DNA of 64,000 bases from Umezawaea endophytica (GTDB taxonomy: Bacteria > Actinomycetota > Actinomycetes > Mycobacteriales > Pseudonocardiaceae), in assembly GCF_025061645.1 (NCBI RefSeq), contig NZ_JANYMP010000003.1, forward strand, positions 368,090 through 432,089. The letters run 5' to 3'. This document shows positions 8,603 to 16,104 of this stretch, piece by piece. The notes beneath the pieces were generated by a model. That model made no database searches and had not been told where the DNA came from. It worked only from the letters and a program-made list of their open reading frames with translations. Position 1 is the first letter of the stretch. Every line of letters begins with the position of its first letter. The translations under genes and the position numbers were made by a program.

Positions 8603-9028
8603 AGCGACTCTTCCATTCACCGAGGAATCAGTTTGACCGGCGACCGTGCCCCGCACAAGCACACAATCGAGTAGGAACCTGCCCGGTTTTCCTGAATCCT
8701 GCCCGATTTCCGCCCGAATCGAGACAGTCGCGGACACCGCGCCGAGTCCCATTGCCCGCCGATCCGATCGCCGGGCAGAGCAAAACGACTCGACCGTCTG
8801 GATAGGACGATTCCGAACCATTCCCGCTGGACGATCGACGATTTCGACCGATCTTGACACAGTGAAAGATCCCAGGTCCGAGGCTACGACCGACTCCCGG
8901 AACACGGCTAATACTGTGGTCCGGCCACGTGCCGGGTCGGTCGACCCGAGAAGTCACCGCCGGAAGGTACGGCCCAATCGAGACGCGTCCACTGGGCTTC
9001 CATTGGCCTACCGGTCAACTTTCCGGAA

Positions 9029-9047
9029 GTTCGGCCGGAATTCGAAC
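9029..9047. promoter_or_regulatory. Dyad GTTCG-N9-CGAAC, candidate operator
   Basis: GTTCGGCCGGAATTCGAAC is an inverted repeat with arms like those of StrR/NovG sites (which begin GTTCG and end CGAAC) but with a shorter spacer. Its core matches the dyad at 1029-1045 in 14 of 17 positions. Confidence 0.35.
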
Positions 9048-9083
9048 ACGACCTCGTCGACTCGGGCATGTTCCGGTCACGGC

Positions 9084-11432
9084 CTAGAACGGGTGGTTCA
9101 GCGCACCGGCCAGTTCTGCCCGGCCCAGGACGCCGAGCTTCCGGTAGGAGTTCGTCAGGTGCTTCTCAATGGCCCTGACGCTCACCGAAAGCGCGTTCGC
9201 CATCTCCTGGTTCGACCGGCCCGCCACCGCGAGCGCCACCACCCTCCGTTCGGTGCGGGTGAGTTCGGCACGCCGGACCTCGCCGCGCAGGTGGGTCCCG
9301 GCCTGCCTCGCCAGACGCCGGTCTCCGCGTTCGACAGCGATGTCGTGGCACCGTCGCAGGTGTTCGGCTGCGGCCTGCTCGTCCTGGTCGCGCAGCCGCA
9401 GCCCCAACGCCAGGTGGGCGCGCGCCAGTTCCAACCGGTCGGCCGAGGAGGAGAGGGCGTCCACGGCCGCGCGCACCAGGTCCGTGCCCTCGGTTCCCCC
9501 CGTCAGTCCGCCGAGCACGCGCAGGGTCCGGCCGACACCGGCGGGGGCACCCCATTCGACAGCGCGATCGTGGTCGTCCTCGGCGAGGCTCCTGGCCGCG
9601 CCGGTGTCACCGAGCCGCTGGTGCAGCCGGACCGCCGTGGTTCGCCACGGGAAGAGCACGACGTTCCGCCAGCCCGACCGGTCGAGCCGACGGCCCGCGT
9701 CAGTCAGGCGGCGCAGACCACCCCGCGCGTCACCCCTGGCCGCAGCGTCCGCGCCCCGCACCACGTCGAGCACGGCGGCGGTGCAGACGTTGTCCACCCT
9801 GGCGGGGAGGCGCGCCAGCAGGCGCTCGGACCACCGCTCGTCCTGGACCTTGAGCGCCACCAAGGCCAACGTGAGCAGCACGTCCTGGCCGACGTCACCC
9901 GGACCACGCTCAAGCACGTTGTGAGCCAGGAGAACCGCGTCGGCGACCTCACCCCGGTGGGCGGCCACGAGTGCCCTGCTCGCCAGGAGCGACGCCTGGT
10001 CGTCCGCCGTGCCAGGCCCGGTCGCCAGCGCCCGGTCCGCGTTGCGCGGGGAATCGGCCGCGCACAAGGTCTTCACGAGGAGCCGCGTCATCTCGTCCAC
10101 CCGCCCGGCGCCCGGCGGTACGTGATCGAGGAGGCGATCGGCCAGTGCCGCCACGTCTTCCGCGGGTGTGCGCGACACCAGCGCGGCCGAGAACGACAGC
10201 ACCGTAAGCAGTTCTCGTTCCGCCGCACCGGCTGTCCCCGGCTCGGGCCCGAACTCCCCCAGCCGTGTGGTGGAGTCGGTGAGCTCGCCGAGATCCGTGT
10301 GCCCGGCGTACCGCAGCCGTGCCTCGATCCGCAGCGACAGGTCGCGGTCGCCGAGACGCCGAACGTCCTGCTCGACCTCGCCGATGACGTCCCGAGCCAG
10401 CGGCGGAACCGCGCCCAGCGCCGCGATGGGCATCCTGAGCACGGCCGCGACCCGATCCCGTCCCGACTCGTACGCCTGGATCGCGTGGCACAGGTGCTGC
10501 AAGGCAGGCAGGCCGTCCGTCGCGCTCTCGGCGACGGCGAGGTCGACCAGCAGCGCGGCCCGGTCGGGCCCCGGCTCCGACACGGCCCGGCGCAGGAGGT
10601 CCAGCGCGATCGGCCGCTGTCCCTGGCGCAGCGCGGCGGTCCGGAGGACGTCCGTGGCCCACTCGGGGAGGGCGGCCCCGGTCGCGACGAGGTGTTCGGC
10701 GACGTCCTCGGCCGGCTGCCCCCGGTCGAACAGCAGCGCGGCGGCGGCCGCGTGGTTGGTGTCGAACTCGGAGGTCGTCATCGTGGCGAGCACGGCGTTC
10801 CGCACCGCCGGATCGACGAAACGCGGATCGCGCGACGAGGTCACGAATCCGAGTGCGCGAAGACTCCTCACCGCCGTACCGAAGGTGACGTCGTCGAGCC
10901 CGGCCAGGTCGGTGATCAGGCCGGGATCGGCGTGATCACCGAGCACGGCCATGGCCTTGGCGACGCCCCACACTGGTTCGGGCTGTCGACGCAGGCAGTC
11001 GACCACCCGCCGCTGGGACCACCCGGCCGACTCCCGCTCCACTCGCACGACGGAGCCGGGAAGCGCGATCTCGGCACCCGGCTCGCCATCCCGGACAGCG
11101 GTCACCACCAGGGCGCTCGCGGCAACGTCGACCAGCCACCGCACGGACGGTTCGTCCGCCCACTGCAAGTCGTCCACCACGATGACGGCGAAGCCGACCG
11201 GGACGGGCCGGAGTTGGTCGGCCACACCGAACTCCCAGTCGCGTTCAGCGGGTGTTCCGCTCGCGCGCAGCACGACCGCCCCGGCGCTGTCCGCCTGCCC
11301 GGCCAGCGCCCGCAGCAACGCGGTTTTCCCCGCGCCCATCGGGCCGCGGACGGTCACGAAGGCCCCGGTACCGGAAGCCGCCGCCCGCAGGGCCTTCGTC
11401 AGGTGGTCCATCCCAGGCTGCGCGTCACCCAC
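9084..11432 (-). CDS. LAL-type LuxR-family regulator (ATPase plus LuxR HTH)
   Basis: A 782-aa protein with an N-terminal AAA/STAND-type ATPase (Walker A GPMGAGKT, Walker B VIVVDDLQWAD) and a C-terminal LuxR HTH (LTRTERRVVALAVAGRSNQEMAN ... AIEKHLTNSYRKLGV). The middle consists of helical repeats. The GTG start at 11432 overlaps the end of the upstream HTH-less paralogue by 8 bp; an internal ATG at 11411 is an alternative start. It is the last of four tandem paralogous genes. Unlike its two neighbours upstream, its Walker A lysine is intact. LAL regulators commonly activate polyketide, NRPS and other clusters; the target here is inferred. Confidence 0.9.
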   Translation of the reverse strand: MGDAQPGMDHLTKALRAAASGTGAFVTVRGPMGAGKTALLRALAGQADSAGAVVLRASGTPAERDWEFGVADQLRPVPVGFAVIVVDDLQWADEPSVRWLVDVAASALVVTAVRDGEPGAEIALPGSVVRVERESAGWSQRRVVDCLRRQPEPVWGVAKAMAVLGDHADPGLITDLAGLDDVTFGTAVRSLRALGFVTSSRDPRFVDPAVRNAVLATMTTSEFDTNHAAAAALLFDRGQPAEDVAEHLVATGAALPEWATDVLRTAALRQGQRPIALDLLRRAVSEPGPDRAALLVDLAVAESATDGLPALQHLCHAIQAYESGRDRVAAVLRMPIAALGAVPPLARDVIGEVEQDVRRLGDRDLSLRIEARLRYAGHTDLGELTDSTTRLGEFGPEPGTAGAAERELLTVLSFSAALVSRTPAEDVAALADRLLDHVPPGAGRVDEMTRLLVKTLCAADSPRNADRALATGPGTADDQASLLASRALVAAHRGEVADAVLLAHNVLERGPGDVGQDVLLTLALVALKVQDERWSERLLARLPARVDNVCTAAVLDVVRGADAAARGDARGGLRRLTDAGRRLDRSGWRNVVLFPWRTTAVRLHQRLGDTGAARSLAEDDHDRAVEWGAPAGVGRTLRVLGGLTGGTEGTDLVRAAVDALSSSADRLELARAHLALGLRLRDQDEQAAAEHLRRCHDIAVERGDRRLARQAGTHLRGEVRRAELTRTERRVVALAVAGRSNQEMANALSVSVRAIEKHLTNSYRKLGVLGRAELAGALNHPF

Positions 11433-13563
11433 GGGTCAGCTCCGACAACCGGCCCGCGGTCACGGGGTTCCTGACGAAGAAGCCGGGTAACAGCCGCGCC
11501 ACGAACGCCTTGGCGGCCTCCCCCGCGGGCAGGCCGTTCACCACGTCCGCGAACTCCTGCGTCTCCCGCAGAACTCCGGGAACACCCCACTCCGCGGCCA
11601 GGTCCTGGGCTTCGGCGAGCAGGGCGTCGGCGTGCGCGACCTCGCCCGCGGCCCGCCACGCCACCGCCGCGAACAACCGCCAGGGCAGCACGGCGGGGTT
11701 GACCACGCCCATGTCCCGCAGGCAGCGGCCGCACTCGACGAAGGTCCGGGCCGCGGTCGCGGGGTCCGGCACCAGCGCGACCAGCCCGTGGGCGAACAGC
11801 CGCCAGGCGTACGTCAGGCCGTGCGCGACACCGGTCGTCGTCTTGCGGGCCAACGCTTGGCGGGCTTCGTCCACCAGCCCCGCCGCCAGCAGCAGCACCA
11901 CCTCCAGCACCAGGTGTCGAGCGCCGAGCAGGGGACGCCAGCAGTCGCGCGGGAGTTCCGCCTCCATGCCCGCCAGTTCCTCCGCCGCCTCGACGGCCCG
12001 CCCCTGCCGCAGCAGCACCGAGCAGCGCAGCGCCATCGCCTCGACGACGGTCACCCGTGCGCCGTACCGGCGGCCGTCCACCAGGACGGCGTCGATGCCC
12101 GCCAGCGCGGTCTCGTACTCGGCGGCCCAGGACAGCACGTCGGCCGCCGCGATGCGAGGCGTGAGCGGCCCCGAACCGCGAACGGCCAGAGCGCTGGTCG
12201 CCAACGCCACCGCGAGCGCGCCACCACTCCCGCCACGGGCCAGGCGCCAGGCGGCTATCCCCTTGCACACCGGGTCGACGGGCGGGTCCCGCAGCGGCGG
12301 CACGGCGGGCACGCCGAGTTCGTCGTGCTCGCCCGCCACGCTCACGACGTACCAGTAGAGGCCCCTCAACGCCTCCTGTTCGGACTCGGCCAGATCCGGG
12401 TGCGCCAGCGCGGTCTCGATGGCGCGCCGGGACACCCCGTGGTGTTCCCGGCAGGCCAGCGCGTCCGCCGCGCGCAGACGCGCGTCGGACACCGCCGGGT
12501 CGGTCATGTGCAGGACCCGCACCAGGCGCCGATCACCGGCTTCCGGCGCGTGGTCCAGTTCGCACTGCGCGAGCTGGATCAGGATGTCCGCGCGCGTCGC
12601 CTCGTCCGCGGGCTCGTCCAGCGCCCGGATCAGCAGTCTGGCGGCGTCCGCCGTACTCCCCGTAGCGGCCAGCACCCGCGCCGCGCGCTGGAGCGCCTGC
12701 CGGGCCCACGGCGTGCCACCAGGTGGTGCCTCGACCAGGAGCGCGCCCATCCGCTCGAAGCCGAGCGCGGCCCGATGACCGAGCACCACCGCCCTGGACC
12801 GCAGCTCGTCCCGCTGGTCACCGCTCATCGCGGCGAGCACGGCACGGGCCACGTCGTCGGTCATCCCCGGTTCGTCGGTCGCGACCAGTCCGAGCCCGCG
12901 CAACCTCGTCAGCGCCCGATCGGCGAGCACGCGGTCCAGGTCCGCGAGTTCCCGCACCAGCGACCACTCGAAGCCGCACACCGCCATGGCGCGCAACAAC
13001 CTCGTGTCCTCCTCGGACACGAGCTGCAGCGTTCGCGCGATCCGGTCCTCGTCCGCGATGGGCGCGGGCAGACGAACGACGTACCAGGGCGGCGCGGTGA
13101 CCGAGCAGTCCTCGGCCTGCTCCGCGAGCACGTCCTCCGCCGCCGTGCCGAGTCCGGCGGTGGCCAGTGCCACCACCACGGGGCCCCGGTGGATCCTGCG
13201 CAGCAGCGCGCGGAGCCAGGCGACCGAGCGCTCGTCCATCCACTGCGCGTCGTCGAACACGAGGACCAACGGCCCGGCTTCGAGGACAGCGCGGCACAGC
13301 GCCGTCGTCGAGGAGTCCGGGTCGACGCCGAGATCGGCCATGACCCGTGCGAGCACCGCACCATCCACATCGGACTCGACCGCCGACGCGCGAGCGGCGA
13401 CCAGGCGTATCCCCTGCCCGGTCAGGTGATCGGCGATCCGCCACACCACGGCGGTGCGGCCGGAACCCGGCGGACCGGCCACCTCGAAGACGGCTCCACC
13501 ACCGCGACGCAGGTTTCCGAGGAGTTCGGTGACGAGTTCCCGTTCGCTGATCTCCTTGCTCAC
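11425..13563 (-). CDS. LAL-like ATPase paralogue lacking the LuxR HTH
   Basis: A 712-aa relative of the adjacent LAL regulators with the same N-terminal ATPase and helical-repeat layout. It ends in ...FFVRNPVTAGRLSELTRG with no LuxR HTH. The Walker A is GPPGSGRT, with Arg replacing the catalytic Lys, while Walker B (LVLVFDDAQWMD) is kept. Its stop overlaps the start of the 9084-11432 LAL gene, so the two are translationally coupled. A TTA codon occurs at residue 692 (11488-11490). It might be a co-regulator or inhibitor that hetero-oligomerises with an HTH-bearing paralogue, or a decaying gene. The frame is intact over 712 codons, which argues against simple decay. Confidence 0.85.
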   Translation of the reverse strand: MSKEISERELVTELLGNLRRGGGAVFEVAGPPGSGRTAVVWRIADHLTGQGIRLVAARASAVESDVDGAVLARVMADLGVDPDSSTTALCRAVLEAGPLVLVFDDAQWMDERSVAWLRALLRRIHRGPVVVALATAGLGTAAEDVLAEQAEDCSVTAPPWYVVRLPAPIADEDRIARTLQLVSEEDTRLLRAMAVCGFEWSLVRELADLDRVLADRALTRLRGLGLVATDEPGMTDDVARAVLAAMSGDQRDELRSRAVVLGHRAALGFERMGALLVEAPPGGTPWARQALQRAARVLAATGSTADAARLLIRALDEPADEATRADILIQLAQCELDHAPEAGDRRLVRVLHMTDPAVSDARLRAADALACREHHGVSRRAIETALAHPDLAESEQEALRGLYWYVVSVAGEHDELGVPAVPPLRDPPVDPVCKGIAAWRLARGGSGGALAVALATSALAVRGSGPLTPRIAAADVLSWAAEYETALAGIDAVLVDGRRYGARVTVVEAMALRCSVLLRQGRAVEAAEELAGMEAELPRDCWRPLLGARHLVLEVVLLLAAGLVDEARQALARKTTTGVAHGLTYAWRLFAHGLVALVPDPATAARTFVECGRCLRDMGVVNPAVLPWRLFAAVAWRAAGEVAHADALLAEAQDLAAEWGVPGVLRETQEFADVVNGLPAGEAAKAFVARLLPGFFVRNPVTAGRLSELTRG

Positions 13564-13653
13564 GCGGAACTTCCTGACCGCTGGAGTCGATCACTGGTCA
13601 CGCCGTGACGCTATTGATCTCGTCACGGCACGTCAACGGAGGTCGCACCGGCA

Positions 13654-16104
13654 TCAGGCCGACGGCCCCGGACCGACAGCGGACAACGCCGCCGACAGCC
13701 CACCGCGGCCCGGCACGCCGAGCTTGCGGTACGCGTTCGTCAGGTGCTTCTCCACGACCCGCACACCCACCTCCATGACTTCCGCGATCTCCTGGTTGGA
13801 ACGGCCTGCCAGCGCGAGTTCCACGACGCGCCGCTGCGCACCCGTCAAGGCGAACCCGTCGTCGCCGTGCCCGGCGGCCGAGGCCACCCGTGCGTCCAGC
13901 GGGTTATCCCCGCACTCCACGGCCACCGCGGAGGACCGTTCCACGCTGTGCCGGTCCGCTGTCCGCGTTCCCACCTGCCACAGCGCCCTGGCCAGGTCGA
14001 ACCGGTTGGCCGACCCTTCGAGGACGCCCACGGCCCGCCGCAGCGCCGCGACACCGGCGTCCCCCTCCGTCATCGATCCGAGGTGGCACAAGGCTCTCCC
14101 GACACCGGCCGCCGAACCCCACTCCACCGCGAGCGCGTGCTGTTCCACGGCCAACGCCCGCGCCGCGTCGACATCGCCCAGGCGCCACAGGATCCGGGCC
14201 GCCTCCGCACGCCACGGGTACAGCACGGGGTTGCGCCAACCGAGTTCCTTCAACTGGCTGCCCGCGCCCCTCAGGTGGGCCAGCCCGGCTTGCGGATCCA
14301 TGGCCGCCACGCTGGCCGCGCCGCACAGCAACTGGTACGCGACCGACAGCGCCGGGTTGTGCGTTTCCTTCTCCACCAGCGGGATCAGCCTGGTGACGAG
14401 GTGGTCGTCCTGGGTCTCCCAGGCGACCGAGGCGAGCGTCACCAGCACCTCGGAGGCGAGTCCGTGTGGTCCCGCCGTGGCGAGGATGTTCTCGGCGATG
14501 CTCCGCGCCGCGGCGATCCTCCCGCAGTGCAGCAGCACCAACACCTGTTCGGCCTCGATGAAGACCTGCTCCGCGACGGCGTTGGCGGCGAGCGACCGCT
14601 CCATCGCGCTGTTCAGCCAGACCGACACGGCGTCCACCGAGTCGGCCGCGCACAACGTGGTCACCAAGGTCGCGATCGGCGTGTGGACGTGATCCGGCTG
14701 GGCCGGTGACTGGGCCAGCAACCGCCGCGCGACCGCCGCGACGTCACCGGCACGCCACACCGAGGCGACCGTCGCGCAGTGCAGCCGCACGGACAGCAGC
14801 TCGCGTCCCGCGCTCGTCGTCGGGATGGTCTCGTCCGGGCGCTCGCCCAGCCGGTCGACGCACCTCGCGAACCTGCCCGGCGCCAGGCATTCCGCGTGGT
14901 GCGACCGCGCCTCGACCCGCAGGGCGAGGTCTGCCACCACTCCGTCGTGTGGTCGCGCCGCCCGCAGCTCGTCCTCGACGCCCTGGAACAGTTCCCGCAC
15001 CGCGGGAGGCGCCTCGACCAGTGCTCCCGGCACGAACCTCGCCACGATCGCGGCCCGTTCCCGAGTGGTGGCCACCATCCGGGCCGCGACCGACAGGTGC
15101 GCCGCGGCAGCGGCCCGATCGACGCCGCGCTCCGCGGCGGCCAGGTCGACGAGCAACGTCACCCGCCTCCACCCGGCCTGAGGTTGTTCCAGCAGCGCGC
15201 GGCGGAGGTACTCCACGGCGACCAGGGGCGCGCCGCGACCCATCGCCGACTCCGCCGCCGCACGCAGGACGTCAACGGCCCAAAGCCCCTGGGCGCACGT
15301 GATGGCCAGCAGCCTGGCGGCCACGACCTCGGCGGGCCTGCCCACGTCGTGCAGCAGGCGAGCGGCCCTGGTCTGCAACCGGGCCCGGTCCGCGGGGGCC
15401 ATCGTCCCCTCGACCGCCTCCCGCACGACGCGGTGGACGAACCGCGGCCCCGTCCGGTCGACGAGGCCGAGCCTGTCCATCGCCCGCAGCACGGTCGCGC
15501 ACCCGACCTCGTCGACCGCCGCGAGGGACACGAGCACCTCGATGTCCGGGTCGTCGCCCAGGACCACCATCGCGTCCAGGACGGAACGCACCCGCGAAGG
15601 CTGTGCCCGCAGACAGGTGACGAGTTCCCGTCTCGACGCCTCCGCCACAGCCGGGCGGTCCAGCCGAACGACGTGAGCCGCTCGGCGAACGACCTGCTCC
15701 ACGAGAGGCGAGTCGGACCACACGTCGCCGTCGCGCACGCAGACCACCATCACCACCGGGACCCGGTCCAGCCGGTCAGCCGCGCACGCCAGCGCGCGCA
15801 ACGACTCCTCGTCCGCCCAGTGCAGGTCGTCCACCGCGATCAGGGTCGGGCCGACCAGCAGCCCGCGCAGTCCGTCCGGCCGCGTCGAACCGGTGAGCTG
15901 GTGCACCACGCCGAACGGGAAGCCCCGTTCCGGCCTGGCCCCGGTCGCCCGCGCCACCCGGACGCCCAGGCTCTCCGCCACCCTCCTCGCGTCCTGCAAC
16001 ACCGCCGAACCGCCGCTGCCCAACGGTCCCCGGAGCACCACGAGCGAGCCCGCGCCGGACCGGGCGAGGCGGAGTGCCGTCGCGATGACTTCGAGGCCCG
16101 TCAT
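13654..16104 (-). CDS. LAL-type LuxR-family regulator with degenerate P-loop
   Basis: An 816-aa LAL-type regulator. Its C-terminal HTH is LTGAQRRVVELALAGRSNQEIAE ... VVEKHLTNAYRKLGV. The N-terminal Walker A position reads GPLGSGGSAV, lacking the conserved Lys, so nucleotide binding may be lost or altered; Walker B LIAVDDLHWAD is retained. I prefer the ATG at 16104, which overlaps the upstream stop as ATGA, over the in-frame GTG at 16119. It sits third in a four-gene run of paralogues and is separated from the next gene by 90 bp. Confidence 0.9.
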   Translation of the reverse strand: MTGLEVIATALRLARSGAGSLVVLRGPLGSGGSAVLQDARRVAESLGVRVARATGARPERGFPFGVVHQLTGSTRPDGLRGLLVGPTLIAVDDLHWADEESLRALACAADRLDRVPVVMVVCVRDGDVWSDSPLVEQVVRRAAHVVRLDRPAVAEASRRELVTCLRAQPSRVRSVLDAMVVLGDDPDIEVLVSLAAVDEVGCATVLRAMDRLGLVDRTGPRFVHRVVREAVEGTMAPADRARLQTRAARLLHDVGRPAEVVAARLLAITCAQGLWAVDVLRAAAESAMGRGAPLVAVEYLRRALLEQPQAGWRRVTLLVDLAAAERGVDRAAAAAHLSVAARMVATTRERAAIVARFVPGALVEAPPAVRELFQGVEDELRAARPHDGVVADLALRVEARSHHAECLAPGRFARCVDRLGERPDETIPTTSAGRELLSVRLHCATVASVWRAGDVAAVARRLLAQSPAQPDHVHTPIATLVTTLCAADSVDAVSVWLNSAMERSLAANAVAEQVFIEAEQVLVLLHCGRIAAARSIAENILATAGPHGLASEVLVTLASVAWETQDDHLVTRLIPLVEKETHNPALSVAYQLLCGAASVAAMDPQAGLAHLRGAGSQLKELGWRNPVLYPWRAEAARILWRLGDVDAARALAVEQHALAVEWGSAAGVGRALCHLGSMTEGDAGVAALRRAVGVLEGSANRFDLARALWQVGTRTADRHSVERSSAVAVECGDNPLDARVASAAGHGDDGFALTGAQRRVVELALAGRSNQEIAEVMEVGVRVVEKHLTNAYRKLGVPGRGGLSAALSAVGPGPSA

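Larger units (their letters stand above)
8574..9083. promoter_or_regulatory. 510-bp gene-free region upstream of the StrR-like gene
   Basis: This region has lower GC and no credible coding frame. It holds the promoter of the StrR-like gene, the 14-bp palindrome at 8589-8602, and the dyad at 9029-9047. On the plus strand there is a TTGACA hexamer at about 8854, but I see no matching -10 and no gene downstream of it. Confidence 0.5.

Noticed and set aside
8646-11474. A 942-codon open frame on the plus strand
   Set aside because: It is antisense to a well-supported LAL regulator, has the Arg/Pro/Gly-rich composition of an off-frame in GC-rich DNA, and shows no domain.
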